The notes: generated by a model from the sequence alone, not told the origin. 64,000 nt of DNA from Amycolatopsis acididurans (GCF_012328925.1 NZ_JAAXLS010000001.1:558001-622000), one strand, 5' to 3'; numbered from the stretch's first letter, positions 1 through 8,752 are shown. Program-made: numbers and translations.

Positions 1-236
1 GCGCAGGCACGCGCGTACCGATCTGGGTCGACCGCGCGGGCGTGCCGGTGCCGGCACCGATGACGGCCAGGGACGCGCAGGGCGTCGGCCTCGGCGTCGG
101 CATCCTGCTCTGGCTCGGCTGCGCCTCGGCGCTGGCCGCGCTGGCGTGGGGCCTGCGGTGGCTGGTCAACCGCGGGCGCGGCGCGGACATCGACCGCGAA
201 TGGCGCGACGCGGGCCAGAACCTCAACCGGTTCTGA
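1..236 (+). CDS. Rv1733c-family membrane protein, C-terminal fragment (5' end outside window)
   Basis: Only the last 77 codons are present (frame beginning at base 3, stop TGA 234-236). The visible part reads a short soluble segment with the motif PIWVDRAG, then one hydrophobic helix (GVGILLWLGCASALAALAWG) and a basic/acidic tail ending NLNRF. Mycobacterial Rv1733c, a DosR-regulon membrane protein, has the same closing order: an IWVD-x-AG motif, a short linker, a final transmembrane helix and a charged tail containing DID. The assignment rests on this C-terminal signature alone; the N-terminal half lies upstream of base 1. Function of the family is unknown. The gene runs towards the alcohol dehydrogenase on the opposite strand (convergent, 23 bp apart). 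Confidence 0.7.
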   Translation, partial: AGTRVPIWVDRAGVPVPAPMTARDAQGVGLGVGILLWLGCASALAALAWGLRWLVNRGRGADIDREWRDAGQNLNRF

Positions 237-259
237 ACAACTCCGCGCCGCGGCCGGGG

Positions 260-1315
260 TCACGAACGGTTCGGCACGACGACGGCGCGACCGGTGAGCT
301 CGCCGGACTCCAGCCGGCGATAGGCCTCGGTCGCCTCGTCGAGACCGAACGTGGTGACGCTCGCGCGCAGTTGCCCGCGCGCGGCGAGGTCGAGGACCTC
401 GATCAGTTCCGGCCTGCTGCCCCAGTAGGTCGTCTGCACCGACACCTCGTAGGGCACGGTGAAGAACCCCATGCCCAGCGTGCCACCGCCGAGACCGATG
501 ATTGTCAGATCGCCGAGCGAACGCGCGCTTTCCGCGCCGAGCGCGAGCGTGGAGTCCGAGCCGACGCAGTCGAACACCGCGTCCGCGCCGCGCCCGCCGG
601 TCAGCTCCCGGATGCGCGGGCCCGTCCCGGATCCGGTGGGCAGCGCATGATCGGCGCCGGATTCACGAGCCAGCGCGAGCGCGTCCTCGCGGGTGTCGAC
701 CGCGATGATCCGCGTCGCGGTGGTGGCGCGCAGGATCTGCACGGCGAGATGGCCCAGCCCGCCGACGCCGATGACGACGGCCGTGGTGCCGGGTGGAAGT
801 TTGGGCCAGGAGCGGCGGATCGCGTGATACGGCGTGAGTGCCGCGTCGGTCAGCGGTGCCGCGGTGACCGGGTCGAGGCCTTCGGGCAGCGGGACGAGGT
901 GCCGCGTGCTGGGCACGAGCATGAACTCGGCCATGCCACCGTCGAGACCGAGTCCTCCGCCGCCTCCGGGAACCGGGGCCTTGTCGGGATTCTCGCAGTA
1001 GGTCTCGATGCCGAGCAGGCAGCGCGTGCAGGTGCCGCAGCCCCACGGACCGTAGACGGCCACGGCCTGGCCGACCTCGAGCCCGCTTGCGCCGGGGCCG
1101 AGTTCGTGCACCCAGCCGGCGTTCTCGTGGCCGAGCGTGAACGGCGGTCCCCACGGCAGCAGGCCCGGCCCGAACTCGTGCATCAGGTGCAGGTCGGAGT
1201 GGCAGGCACCGGCGGCGCCGATGCGCACGACGGCCTCGCCCGGGCCCGGCCGGGGTTGCGGCACTTCGGTGAGCACCGGTTCGGTCTTCCACTCTCGCAG
1301 GCGCAGCGCTTTCAT
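260..1315 (-). CDS. Zinc-dependent alcohol dehydrogenase (MDR family)
   Basis: Protein of 351 residues. It should oxidise or reduce an alcohol/aldehyde pair with NAD(P). Catalytic-zinc region: Cys38 in GACHSD and His63-Glu64 in GHE. Structural-zinc cysteines are at 93, 96, 99 and 107 in CGTCTRC-x7-C. The nucleotide-binding GVGGLGHL lies near 183-190. The start was set at MKALRL (CAT 1313-1315) because GAAAGGA precedes it; an upstream ATG would add 24 residues with no ribosome-binding site. It is divergent from the CBS-BON gene, and a DosR-box-like palindrome (1393-1412) lies between them, so it may serve reductive alcohol formation under low oxygen (inference). Substrate unknown. Confidence 0.9.
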   Translation of the reverse strand: MKALRLREWKTEPVLTEVPQPRPGPGEAVVRIGAAGACHSDLHLMHEFGPGLLPWGPPFTLGHENAGWVHELGPGASGLEVGQAVAVYGPWGCGTCTRCLLGIETYCENPDKAPVPGGGGGLGLDGGMAEFMLVPSTRHLVPLPEGLDPVTAAPLTDAALTPYHAIRRSWPKLPPGTTAVVIGVGGLGHLAVQILRATTATRIIAVDTREDALALARESGADHALPTGSGTGPRIRELTGGRGADAVFDCVGSDSTLALGAESARSLGDLTIIGLGGGTLGMGFFTVPYEVSVQTTYWGSRPELIEVLDLAARGQLRASVTTFGLDEATEAYRRLESGELTGRAVVVPNRS

Positions 1316-1392
1316 CGCGGTCCTTTCGACGTCGGATAGCGGCGATGCTCGGGCCACCGGCCCGGCCAGGTCAGGGACCGAGGCCATCGTGC

Positions 1393-1412
1393 TGAGGGCC
1401 TTAAGTCAGTAG
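1393..1412. promoter_or_regulatory. DosR-box-like palindrome, divergent ADH / CBS-BON
   Basis: Core GGGCCTTAAGTCAG at 1396-1409 matches the layout GGGNC-N4-GNCCC of the mycobacterial DosR box (TTSGGGACTWWAGTCCCSAA). The core ends 60 bp before the CBS-BON start and 81 bp from the alcohol dehydrogenase start, so it could act on both. Binding by a DosR homologue is inferred, not shown. Confidence 0.55.
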
Positions 1413-1469
1413 TTCGCCACCGGGGCAGTCCGGTGTGTTGTGTGCCAACGAAAAGGAAAGGTGAGCCCG

Positions 1470-2135
1470 ATGCGCGAACTCGTGGTGGCGGACCTGATGA
1501 CGCATCCGGTCGTCACGGTTTCGCCCGCGACACCGTTCAAGAATCTGGTAGCCATCCTGGCCGAGTACCGGATCGGATCGGTCCCCGTGCTCGACGAGGG
1601 AGACCGTCTCGTCGGGGTCGTCTCCGAAACCGACCTGCTGGCCAAGGAAGAACAGCGCGGCAACGTCACGCCGCCGCCGTTGCTGTCCTCACGCGGCCGA
1701 TGGCGGCGGTGGAACCGCAGCCGCGGCACCACCGCACGCGACGTGATGACCACGAAGGTGGAATTCATCGGGCGGGACCAACCGATCACGGTCGCCGTGC
1801 GGCGGCTGCTGCACGACGGGTCGCGGCGGCTGTACGTCGTCGACCACGCGGGCAGGCTGGCCGGGGTGCTGGCGAAACGGGATCTGCTGCACGTGTTCCT
1901 GCGCTCCGACGAGGATCTGCGGCAGGCGATCGACGAGGAAGTGCTGCGCCGCTGCCTGTGGGCGGACCCCGCGGTGGCCAAAGCGGAGGTCCACGACGGC
2001 GAGGTGACGCTGACCGGATCGGTCGAGCTGCGCAGCGAGGCCCGTCGCGCGGTGGCACTGACCGAGGCCATTCCCGGCGTCGTCGCGGTCTACGACCAGC
2101 TGAGTTTCCACACCGACGACACCGCGCCGGTGTGA
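1470..2135 (+). CDS. CBS-pair plus BON domain protein (paralogue 1)
   Basis: Protein of 221 residues, probably cytosolic. An N-terminal CBS pair (about residues 8-60 and 92-145; LMTHPVVTVSP, PVLDEGDRLVGVVSETDLL, VMTTK, LYVVDHAGRLAGVLAKRDLL) is followed by a BON domain (about 150-215; AEVHDGEVTLTGSV, PGVVAVYD). CBS pairs bind adenosine nucleotides and usually sense energy state; BON domains bind membranes or partner proteins. The start ATG at 1470 follows AAAGGAAAGG; an in-frame ATG 30 bp earlier lacks such a site. Four CBS-BON proteins occur in this window. Mycobacterial Hrp1 (Rv2626c), a DosR-regulon protein, has only the CBS pair. The ligand is unknown. Confidence 0.88.
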   Translation: MRELVVADLMTHPVVTVSPATPFKNLVAILAEYRIGSVPVLDEGDRLVGVVSETDLLAKEEQRGNVTPPPLLSSRGRWRRWNRSRGTTARDVMTTKVEFIGRDQPITVAVRRLLHDGSRRLYVVDHAGRLAGVLAKRDLLHVFLRSDEDLRQAIDEEVLRRCLWADPAVAKAEVHDGEVTLTGSVELRSEARRAVALTEAIPGVVAVYDQLSFHTDDTAPV

Positions 2136-2144
2136 ACGCGAGGC

Positions 2145-2187
2145 GCAGGGTCCTTGGTCACCGGCATTGAGGGACTACGGCCGCGTC
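2145..2187. promoter_or_regulatory. Two tandem DosR-box-like palindromes upstream of hsp20
   Basis: Cores GGGTCCTTGGTCAC (2148-2161) and GGGACTACGGCCGC (2171-2184) lie 86 and 63 bp upstream of the Hsp20 start. Their centres are 23 bp apart, about two helical turns. Paired boxes in front of the small heat-shock gene recall M. tuberculosis hspX, which also carries more than one DosR site. Function inferred. Confidence 0.6.
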
Positions 2188-2247
2188 GCAGGCCCGTTCG
2201 TCGCGGTTCGCTGGAGTTGTTGGTGGAATCCACGAAAGGAGAATCGG

Positions 2248-2658
2248 ATGTCGTCATTGCTGCCGAGGTCGCGGACGTCGTTTCCGGTGCTCACGGATTG
2301 GCTGGAGAACGCCTGGCCGTTCGCCGAGCACAACCTGATGCGCATCGAGGAGACCGCGGAAGAGGGCAAGTACACGGTGCGTGCCGAGCTGCCCGGCGTC
2401 GACCCGGCCAAGGACGTGCACGTGACCGCGGAGGGCGGTCTGCTGACGATCACCGCGGAGCGCGAGGCCAGGACCGAGGAGAAGGGCCACAGCGAGTTCC
2501 GGTACGGCTCGTTCCGGCGCACGATCACCCTGCCGACCGGCGCGGACCCGTCGAAGATCACCGCGAAGTACACGGACGGGATCCTCGAGGTCGTCGTGCC
2601 CTTCGAGACCGACGGAGCCGGGAAGCACGTCGAGATCGAAGTGACCCAGAAGAAGTAG
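2248..2658 (+). CDS. Hsp20 / alpha-crystallin family small heat-shock protein
   Basis: Protein of 136 residues, an ATP-independent holdase that keeps unfolding proteins soluble. The alpha-crystallin domain spans about residues 28-125, with the strand signatures YTVRAELPGVDP, LTITAER, FRRTITLP and the conserved turn near YTDGILEVVVP. The short N-terminal arm (SFPVLTDWLENAWPF) resembles HspX/Rv2031c and Hsp18-type proteins. ATG 2248 is preceded by GAAAGGAGA; an in-frame upstream ATG at 2167 lies within the promoter region and was rejected. The gene carries its own promoter sites and a strong terminator, so it is probably monocistronic. HspX is the most strongly induced DosR target in mycobacteria (established). 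Confidence 0.95.
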   Translation: MSSLLPRSRTSFPVLTDWLENAWPFAEHNLMRIEETAEEGKYTVRAELPGVDPAKDVHVTAEGGLLTITAEREARTEEKGHSEFRYGSFRRTITLPTGADPSKITAKYTDGILEVVVPFETDGAGKHVEIEVTQKK

Positions 2659-2665
2659 GAACAGC

Positions 2666-2699
2666 AGGGATGCGGGCGCGCTGCGGCGCCCGCATCCCT
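2666..2699. terminator. Intrinsic terminator after hsp20
   Basis: Perfect 14-bp stem: arms 2666-2679 (AGGGATGCGGGCGC) and 2686-2699 with a 6-base loop, followed by a short T-rich stretch (CTTTCC). It sits 8 bp after the hsp20 stop and about 43 bp before the PEP synthase start. Confidence 0.8.
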
Positions 2700-2742
2700 T
2701 TCCGACGGCCGGGAAACCCAACGAACGAACAGGAGGCCCGCG

Positions 2743-5004
2743 ATGGCGATCGTCGCGGAACTGTCCGGAATCCGTACCAGTGACGAGGTGTCGGCGGGCG
2801 GAAAGGCGGCGAACCTGGGCGAGCTGACCGCTGCCGGGTTTCCCGTACCGCCAGGCTTCGCCGTACTCCGGGAGGGGTATTGGGCCGCGATGGACTTCAG
2901 CGGTGTGCGCGAGAAACTCGCGCGCCTGCACGCGGAGACCGTCGCGAGCGCCGACGACCACGACCGGCTGACCGCGAACTGCCGCGATATGCAGAAACTC
3001 GTCCTAGAGGCCCAGCTGCCGCCGGAACTGCGCGAGAGCGTGCTCGCCGCCTACGCGAAACTGGGCGCGGACGTTCCCGTCGCGGTGCGCTCGTCGGCCA
3101 CCGGCGAGGACAGCGCGGACGCCTCCTTCGCCGGGATGAACGCCAGCTTCACGAACACCGTCGGCGACACCGCCGTGCTCCGGCGCCTGGTGGACTGCTG
3201 GGCGTCCGCGTTCTCCCCGCGCGTGGTGGCCTACCGCGCCGAGCGCGGCTTCACCGGCGAGCCCGCGATCGCCGTGGTGATCCAGCAAATGGTGCGCGCC
3301 GAGCGTGCCGGGGTGATCTTCACCGCCGACCCGAGGACCGGCGACCGCGACCGGCTCGTCGTCGAGGCCGTGTTCGGGCAGGGGGAAACCCTCGTCAGCG
3401 GAGCGATCGAGCCCGACTCCTATCTCGTGGCCAAGCGGGCGCTCAAGATCGAGGACGTGCGCATCGGCGACAAGAAGTACAAGATCGTCGCCGGTCCGGA
3501 AGGCGCCGACAGCCAGGTGGAGCTGTCCGAGCCCGCCGCGCACCGGCGGGTCCTCGACGACGCGACGGTGCTGGAACTGGCGCGGCTCGCGGTCCGGGTC
3601 GAGGACCACTACGGCCGTCCGCAGGACATGGAGTGGGCGATCGACACGGCGGGCACCGTGTTCCTGGTGCAGACCCGGCCGGTCACCACGCTTCCGCGAG
3701 CGTCCGAACCGGACGGTGTGGTGCTGGTGCGCGGCCTGGCCGCGTCTCCCGGTGTGACCAGCGGTGCCGTGCGGGTGCTCACCGCGCCCGAGGAGGGCGG
3801 CCGGCTTCGCGACGGCGAGGTTCTCGTGGCGCCCATGACCAATCCGGACTGGGTTCCCGCGATCCGCCGCGCCGCCGCGCTCGTCACCGACGGCGGCGGC
3901 ATGACCTGCCACGCCGCGATCGTCGCGCGCGAACTGGGCGTGCCGTGCGTGGTGGGCACCGAGAAGGCCACCGATGTGCTCGCCGACGGACAGCTCGTGA
4001 CCGTCGACGGCGGCACCGGCGAGATCAAGGCGGGCGTGCAGCGGGCACCGGCCAAGGCCGAGAAGATCGCGCCGCCCGACACCGTCGTCGCGGCCGAACC
4101 GCTGGGCACCCGGCTGTATGTGAACCTGGCGATGCCCGAACAGGCGGAGCGCGCGGCCGCGCTGCCGGTCGACGGGGTCGGGCTGCTGCGCGCGGAGTTC
4201 ATGCTCACCGAGGCCCTCGGCGGCCGCCATCCCCGCGACCTGCTGGCCCACGGCGAGGAAAAGACCTTCGTGGACAGCATGACCGAGTACCTGCTCGCGA
4301 TCACCCGCCCCTTCGCGCCCCGTCCCGTCGTCTACCGGACGACCGACCTGCGCACCAACGAGTTCCGGGGGCTCGCCGGCGGCGTCGCCTACGAGCCGGA
4401 GGAGCACAACCCGATGATCGGCTACCGGGGGTGCTATCGCTACATCCGCCAGCCCGACCTGTTCGCGCTCGAACTGGAGGTGCTCGCGCGCGTGCGCGAG
4501 CAGACCCCGAACCTGCATCTGATGATCCCGTTCGTGCGCACGAAGTGGGAGCTGGAGGAGTGCCTGCGGCTGGTGGACGCCAGCCCGCTCGGGCGGCAGC
4601 GCGGACTGCACCGGTGGGTCATGGCGGAGGTGCCCTCGGTCGTGTACTGGCTGCCCGAGTACGTCGGGCTCGGCATCGACGGCGTGTCCATCGGCAGCAA
4701 CGACCTGACCCAGCTGATGCTCGGCGTCGACCGCGATTCGACCGAATGCGCGGAGCTGTTCGACGAGGCCGACCCGGCCGTGCTGGACGCGATCGGCGCC
4801 ATCGTCGGCAAGGCGAGGTCGCTGGGCATCACCTCGTCGCTGTGCGGGCAGGCGCCGTCCAACCGGCCCGAGTTCGCCGAACACCTGGTGCGGCTGGGCA
4901 TCACGTCGGTCTCGGTCAACCCCGACGCCGTGGGCAAGGCCCGCAACGTGATCGCCTCCGCGGAGCGGCGGCTGCTGCTCGACCGCGCGCACCGGGCGTC
5001 CTGA
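2743..5004 (+). CDS. ppsA: Phosphoenolpyruvate synthase (pyruvate, water dikinase)
   Basis: Protein of 753 residues catalysing pyruvate + ATP + water to PEP + AMP + phosphate, the entry step of gluconeogenesis from pyruvate. Three domains are in the normal order: N-terminal ATP-grasp ([19 protein letters not shown], near 110-135; QTRPVTT near 306), central phosphohistidine swivel domain ([14 protein letters not shown], phospho-His about residue 390) and C-terminal TIM barrel with catalytic Cys about 701 in LCGQAPS. Length is slightly below the usual 780-800. ATG 2743 follows AGGAGG. It may be read from hsp20 read-through or its own promoter. A CBS-BON gene follows after 29 bp. It pairs logically with the FBP aldolase/phosphatase at 28.8 kb. 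Confidence 0.92.
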   Translation: MAIVAELSGIRTSDEVSAGGKAANLGELTAAGFPVPPGFAVLREGYWAAMDFSGVREKLARLHAETVASADDHDRLTANCRDMQKLVLEAQLPPELRESVLAAYAKLGADVPVAVRSSATGEDSADASFAGMNASFTNTVGDTAVLRRLVDCWASAFSPRVVAYRAERGFTGEPAIAVVIQQMVRAERAGVIFTADPRTGDRDRLVVEAVFGQGETLVSGAIEPDSYLVAKRALKIEDVRIGDKKYKIVAGPEGADSQVELSEPAAHRRVLDDATVLELARLAVRVEDHYGRPQDMEWAIDTAGTVFLVQTRPVTTLPRASEPDGVVLVRGLAASPGVTSGAVRVLTAPEEGGRLRDGEVLVAPMTNPDWVPAIRRAAALVTDGGGMTCHAAIVARELGVPCVVGTEKATDVLADGQLVTVDGGTGEIKAGVQRAPAKAEKIAPPDTVVAAEPLGTRLYVNLAMPEQAERAAALPVDGVGLLRAEFMLTEALGGRHPRDLLAHGEEKTFVDSMTEYLLAITRPFAPRPVVYRTTDLRTNEFRGLAGGVAYEPEEHNPMIGYRGCYRYIRQPDLFALELEVLARVREQTPNLHLMIPFVRTKWELEECLRLVDASPLGRQRGLHRWVMAEVPSVVYWLPEYVGLGIDGVSIGSNDLTQLMLGVDRDSTECAELFDEADPAVLDAIGAIVGKARSLGITSSLCGQAPSNRPEFAEHLVRLGITSVSVNPDAVGKARNVIASAERRLLLDRAHRAS

Positions 5005-5033
5005 CATCCGTTGCGCAACCTAAAAAGGAGGAC

Positions 5034-5630
5034 ATGGTGAGGGCACGCGACATCATGAGCTCGCCCGTGGTCACCGTCCAGCCCGGCGAGGACGTCAAGA
5101 CCGCCGAGGACCGGCTGGTACGGCACGGGTTCACCGCATTGCCGGTGGTGGACGACGAGAACCGGCTGACCGGCATCGTGACCGAGGCCGATTTCCTCGG
5201 CGACCGGTTCCCGGCCGAGCCGAAATCTCCGGCGGGCACGGTGGCCGGCATCGCGACGAGCCCGGTGCGGGCCGTGGACGTCAACGACGATGTGGCGTTC
5301 CTGGCGCGGCTGATGCTCGACGAGCATCTGCGCTGCCTTCCGGTGACCGACCGGGGCAAGCTCGCCGGTGTGGTCACGCGACGGGATTTCCTGCGTGTGC
5401 TGGCAAGACCCGACCAGGCGCTGGCCAACGACATCCGGGGCAGGCTTGCCGTGTTCGGCGACGCGGACCGGTGGCTCGTGGACGTGCACGACGGCGAGGC
5501 CACGATCATCGACCGCTTCGACAGCGAGAAGGACCGCGAGGTCGCGGTCGTGCTCGCCGAAGGGGTGCCGGGTGTGATCCGGGCCCACTGCTATGTCGGT
5601 GAACTCGAACACCAAGAGGAGCGGGCGTGA
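5034..5630 (+). CDS. CBS-pair plus BON-like domain protein (paralogue 2)
   Basis: Protein of 198 residues with a CBS pair at about 5-55 and 70-125 (IMSSPVVTVQP, LPVVDDENRLTGIVTEADFL, ATSPVRAVDV, LPVTDRGKLAGVVTRRDFL). A short BON-like tail follows (VDVHDGEATII, EGVPGVIR) that lacks the central glycine strand of paralogues 1 and 4. The start at 5034 follows AAAAAGGAGG; GTG 5037 is a possible alternative. The stop overlaps the GTG of the next universal stress protein (GTGA), so the two are translationally coupled. It is most like paralogue 3 at 13.5 kb, which also adjoins a tandem USP gene, suggesting duplication of a USP/CBS module. Likely adenylate-sensing; ligand not known. Confidence 0.87.
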   Translation: MVRARDIMSSPVVTVQPGEDVKTAEDRLVRHGFTALPVVDDENRLTGIVTEADFLGDRFPAEPKSPAGTVAGIATSPVRAVDVNDDVAFLARLMLDEHLRCLPVTDRGKLAGVVTRRDFLRVLARPDQALANDIRGRLAVFGDADRWLVDVHDGEATIIDRFDSEKDREVAVVLAEGVPGVIRAHCYVGELEHQEERA

Positions 5631-6427
5631 CCGCGCCCGTGGTGGCCGGGGTCGACGGCACCCCGCAGTCGCTGCGGGCCGTCGCGTGGGCGGCCGCCGC
5701 GGCCGCCCGCCGGCACGCGCCGCTTCGGGTGGTCAACGCTTTCGGCATTCCCGACGCGTTCACCGGTGAGACGATCCCGCCCCAGGACTGGCTCGGCGCG
5801 CGGCGCCGGGAGTCCGAAGCCGTCGTGCGCGAGGCGGTCGAGGTCGCCGGGAAGCAGCCGGAGCTGGTCACCGAACGGGAGTCCACCGCGGAGGCGCCGA
5901 TACCACTGCTGCTGCGGCTGTCGGAGGACGCGCGGCTGATGGTGGTCGGTTCCGCGGGTCGTGGGGTGCTGGGGGACCTGCTGATCGGGTCGGCGGCCCT
6001 CGCGCTCACCGCGCGCGCCCGCTGCCCGGTCGCCGTCATCCGTGGCGGCGAGCGGGGCGGGGAGGCGCCGGTCGTGGCGGGCGTGGACGGTGGGCCGGGC
6101 TCGGACCTGGTGCTGGAACTGGCTTTCGAGGAGGCGTCGGTGCACACCGCGCCCCTGATGGCGGTGCACGTGCCCGCCGGGCCCGAGTCCACCCGGGTGT
6201 TCACCGGACTGCTCGCCGGATGGCAGGAGAAGTACCCCGAGGTCGTGGTGCGCCGGGCGATCGAGCAGGACAAGGCGCGGGAACGGCTGCTGGAGTGGAG
6301 CACCCGCGCCCGGACGATCGTCGTGGGCAGCCGGGGGCGTGGCGGCTTTACCGGCTTGCTGCTCGGTTCGACGAGCCAGGCGCTGGTCGAGCACGCGAGC
6401 TGCCCGGTGCTGATCGCCAGGCATTGA
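5627..6427 (+). CDS. Tandem universal stress protein (two UspA domains)
   Basis: Protein of 266 residues with two UspA folds (about 1-138 and 143-266). Both carry the ATP-binding signature G-x2-G-x9-G-S: GSAGRGVLGDLLIGS and GSRGRGGFTGLLLGS. Such double-domain proteins (Rv2623, Rv2005c, Rv1996 in M. tuberculosis) are DosR-regulon members that bind ATP and slow growth. The start is GTG overlapping the preceding CBS gene stop. DUF1918 follows after 17 bp, making a probable CBS-USP-DUF1918 operon that could continue from ppsA. Confidence 0.93.
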   Translation: MTAPVVAGVDGTPQSLRAVAWAAAAAARRHAPLRVVNAFGIPDAFTGETIPPQDWLGARRRESEAVVREAVEVAGKQPELVTERESTAEAPIPLLLRLSEDARLMVVGSAGRGVLGDLLIGSAALALTARARCPVAVIRGGERGGEAPVVAGVDGGPGSDLVLELAFEEASVHTAPLMAVHVPAGPESTRVFTGLLAGWQEKYPEVVVRRAIEQDKARERLLEWSTRARTIVVGSRGRGGFTGLLLGSTSQALVEHASCPVLIARH

Positions 6428-6444
6428 CAAGGAGCGTGACGAGA

Positions 6445-6723
6445 ATGCGGGCACGGGTGGGCGACTGGATCGTCGTCAAGAGCCGGACGGTCGGCGCCGC
6501 CGAGCAGCGGGGCCGGGTCATGGAGGTCGCCTCACCCGAGGGAGCACCGCCATATGTCGTGCGCTGGGTGCACGACGATCACGTCTCGATCTTCTTTCCC
6601 GGCGCGGACGCGCAGGTGCTCACCCCGGAGGAGGTCGCCGCTGCCGACGAACGGCAGCGCACCCGCTTCCAGGCCGTGCAACGGGAAATCTCCCTCACCG
6701 CGCACGGCAAGCACGCCTCTTGA
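6445..6723 (+). CDS. DUF1918 domain protein
   Basis: Protein of 92 residues. The first 60 residues match DUF1918: VGDWIVVKSRTVG, RGRVMEV and YVVRWVHDDHVSIFFPGAD form a small SH3-like beta barrel, followed by a charged tail. The family is common next to stress genes in actinobacteria and has no established function. ATG 6445 follows AAGGAG. It is the last gene of the CBS-USP operon and is closed by a strong hairpin. Confidence 0.85.
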   Translation: MRARVGDWIVVKSRTVGAAEQRGRVMEVASPEGAPPYVVRWVHDDHVSIFFPGADAQVLTPEEVAAADERQRTRFQAVQREISLTAHGKHAS

Positions 6724-6729
6724 CGTGCT

Positions 6730-6761
6730 GGAGCCCCTCATGGCGGACCATGAGGGGCTCC
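6730..6761. terminator. Bidirectional terminator hairpin
   Basis: Perfect 14-bp stem (6730-6743 GGAGCCCCTCATGG with 6748-6761) and CGGA tetraloop between the convergent DUF1918 and nitroreductase genes. No clear U-tract on either strand. Confidence 0.75.
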
Positions 6762-6768
6762 GCTACGT

Positions 6769-7767
6769 TCACGACCCCAGTGACGGGGCCAGGGGTGCGA
6801 GGACGTCGGTCAGGGCGCGCCTCGGCGTCGCGAGCAGCGGATCGGCGTTGACCGGTGCCCAGCCGATGCGCAGCACCATCTGCGGGTAGCTGCCGCCGGT
6901 CACCCGGGTGCGCAGCGTTTCCCGCGTCCCGGTGATCTCCAGCGGTTCGGTCAGCGGGCAGCTGGCCAGGCCCAGCGCCGTCGCGGTCAGCAGCACCGCG
7001 CTGGTCGCCTCGCCCGCTCGCAACTGCGACATCCGGTCGTCGGAGGTGGTGCCCAGGATCAGCAGCATCGTCTCGTCCTCCTCGCCCTCGGCGCCGGCAG
7101 GCTGCGCCAGCTCGGGATCGGCGAACGGCCGGTCCGGCAGCGCACCCGGAGTCGCGTCGGGAGCGGGCACACTCGTGCTCGGCACACCATCCGGTGCGGC
7201 GTGACGGCCGCTCCACGCGGACAGCTCGGCCTGGTAGGCGGGATCGTGCTCGTGCTGCCGGGCGGCCTCCACCATGGCGCGCCACAGGTGGTAGCGCGCG
7301 GATCCCTCGGTCGCGCTGAGGAAGATGCCCTCGGCGGCGGCCCGTTCGGCCATCAGCCGGACATGTCCCTCCGGCACGGGCCACGAGCTGTGGCGCCGTC
7401 GGTCGCTGCGTCGCCGCGGAATGGCCGCGGCCAGCTCGATCTCTTCGCCGGTGGGCTCGTGCCGGTGCAGTTCGATGGCCGCGAGGTGGTCGGGATCGGC
7501 CGGGTTGGGCAGCCGGTGCACCTCCGCGCGCCAGCCGAGCGCGGCGAAGCCGACACGCAGGTGATGCAGTGCCGTTCCGCAGCTGAGCAGCAGTTCGCGC
7601 CCTTGCGGGTCCGTCTCCGGCAGCAGCCGCCCGCGGTCGGCGTACAGCTGCACCGTGCGGTCACCGACACGCCAGCGCCACGGCTGCGAGTTGTGCAGCG
7701 ACGGCGCGCGCACCGCGAGCGCGATCGCCGCCTCCACGGTCGGGGTGTCCGGAAGTCCACGTTCCAT
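6769..7767 (-). CDS. Acg-family nitroreductase (FMN-dependent), paralogue 1
   Basis: Protein of 332 residues of the actinobacterial Acg/Rv3131 nitroreductase family. The FMN-contacting N-terminal motif APSLHNSQPWRW is at 21-32; an RRRSDRR basic stretch is near 120. A C-terminal half (LLTATALGLASCPLTEPLEI, PQMVLRIGWAP) completes the nitroreductase fold. M. tuberculosis Acg (Rv2032) is a DosR-regulon protein that binds FMN but has a lid covering the flavin and little classical nitroreductase activity, so the physiological reaction is unclear. The start at CAT 7765-7767 fits the family length. Divergent from the flavodoxin, with a DosR-like box between. Confidence 0.9.
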   Translation of the reverse strand: MERGLPDTPTVEAAIALAVRAPSLHNSQPWRWRVGDRTVQLYADRGRLLPETDPQGRELLLSCGTALHHLRVGFAALGWRAEVHRLPNPADPDHLAAIELHRHEPTGEEIELAAAIPRRRSDRRRHSSWPVPEGHVRLMAERAAAEGIFLSATEGSARYHLWRAMVEAARQHEHDPAYQAELSAWSGRHAAPDGVPSTSVPAPDATPGALPDRPFADPELAQPAGAEGEEDETMLLILGTTSDDRMSQLRAGEATSAVLLTATALGLASCPLTEPLEITGTRETLRTRVTGGSYPQMVLRIGWAPVNADPLLATPRRALTDVLAPLAPSLGS

Positions 7768-7815
7768 CGGGAAAACCTGCCTTGCTCTGCCGAATGCGGT
7801 TACCACCCGAATCTC

Positions 7816-7878
7816 GCACCGGGCCCGGTGCACCGAGCAGAGCCGAAGTGCCCGAGCGCCGGGGACCTTGGTGCCTGG
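7816..7878. promoter_or_regulatory. DosR-box-like palindrome and 16-bp perfect palindrome, divergent Acg / flavodoxin
   Basis: Core GGGACCTTGGTGCC at 7862-7875 lies 61 bp before the flavodoxin start and 94 bp from the nitroreductase start. A second, unrelated perfect palindrome GCACCGGGCCCGGTGC is at 7816-7831, nearer the nitroreductase. The first matches the GGGAC-N4-GNCCC layout; the role of the second is unknown. Confidence 0.55.
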
Positions 7879-7936
7879 TCGGCCGCGGCCGCGGCGAGCA
7901 CCGTCGGTGGCAGTACGAGGAGGTAAGGAGGGACAG

Positions 7937-8446
7937 ATGCGTGCGCTCATCGTGTACGAGTCCATGTTCGGCAATACCGAGGTGATCGCGAGGGCGATCG
8001 CGGACGGGCTGGCGGCCGAGACGGAGGTGGTCAACGTCGACGACGCACCCGACGCCCTCGCGGGTTTCGACCTGCTCGTCGTCGGCGGCCCCACACACGT
8101 CCACGGCATGTCACGCGCGTCGACCCGCAAGTCCGCGCAGGACCAGGCAAGCGACGGTGTGCGGTCCCGCAAGGGCATCAGGGACTGGCTCGACTCGCTC
8201 AAGCCCGCACCGGCAGGCCTGGCCGCCGCGACGTTCGACACGCGCATCGGCAAACCCCGCTGGCTGACCGGATCGGCGGCCGTCGGCGCGGCGAAAGCGT
8301 TGAAGCGCAGGCACATCCGTGTCATCGCCAAACCGGAGAGCTTCTACGTCAACACCGCCACCCCGCCCGAACTGGGCGGCGACGAGCGGGCCCGTGCGCA
8401 GGAATGGGGTCGCTCGATCGCGACCGAGACAGCGGAGAAGTCCTGA
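7937..8446 (+). CDS. Flavodoxin family protein
   Basis: Protein of 169 residues. The N-terminal FMN phosphate loop YESMFGNTE (7-15) and the strand [16 protein letters not shown] are typical of flavodoxins. It probably carries electrons as an FMN protein in the cytosol. ATG 7937 follows AAGGAGGG. It is the first gene of a run of same-strand genes: flavodoxin, Rv1738-like, alcohol dehydrogenase, 2TM protein, pyruvate-kinase-like. All are separated by 21 bp or less or overlap, suggesting one operon from the box at 7862. The redox partner is not evident from sequence. Confidence 0.88.
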   Translation: MRALIVYESMFGNTEVIARAIADGLAAETEVVNVDDAPDALAGFDLLVVGGPTHVHGMSRASTRKSAQDQASDGVRSRKGIRDWLDSLKPAPAGLAAATFDTRIGKPRWLTGSAAVGAAKALKRRHIRVIAKPESFYVNTATPPELGGDERARAQEWGRSIATETAEKS

Positions 8447-8466
8447 AATCAGCGAAGGAAAGAATC

Positions 8467-8733
8467 ATGCGTGAAAAGCACTGGCGTGTCGATGTCTTCA
8501 TCGACGAGCACGACAACCGCACCCGCGCGCAGGCGCGGCTGCACAACCCGGACGAGACCGGATTCGTCGGCACCGGGCAGGCGCGGCTGAACCCCACCGA
8601 CGCCGACGTGCCCGAGATCGGCGACGAACTCGCCGTATCCCGTGCGCTGTCCGACCTCGCACACCGGCTGCTCGACGCGACGGCGGAGGACATCGAGGCC
8701 GTCACCCGCAAAGAAGCTCACCTGAAGCGGTGA
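8467..8733 (+). CDS. DUF1876 protein, Rv1738-like (hibernation-factor-like)
   Basis: Protein of 88 residues. It shares with M. tuberculosis Rv1738 the signature [28 protein letters not shown], and [11 protein letters not shown] followed by DIEAVT. Rv1738 is one of the most strongly hypoxia-induced DosR genes. Its structure resembles ribosome hibernation promoting factors, so a role in quieting translation during dormancy is proposed (established for the structure, inferred for function here). ATG 8467 follows GAAGGAAAG 20 bp after the flavodoxin stop. Confidence 0.92.
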   Translation: MREKHWRVDVFIDEHDNRTRAQARLHNPDETGFVGTGQARLNPTDADVPEIGDELAVSRALSDLAHRLLDATAEDIEAVTRKEAHLKR

Positions 8734-8752
8734 GGAAGCGAGGGAGACGATC

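Noticed and set aside
3004-5007. 667-codon open frame on the minus strand opposite PEP synthase
   Set aside because: Shadow of a GC-rich gene. Its translation is low-complexity His/Arg/Gly-rich with no family motif, whereas the plus strand encodes a complete PEP synthase.
2880-5030. Long plus-strand frame running through PEP synthase and into the CBS gene at 5034
   Set aside because: Only the part after 5034 has protein-like sequence and a ribosome-binding site; the rest is an Arg-rich out-of-frame reading.
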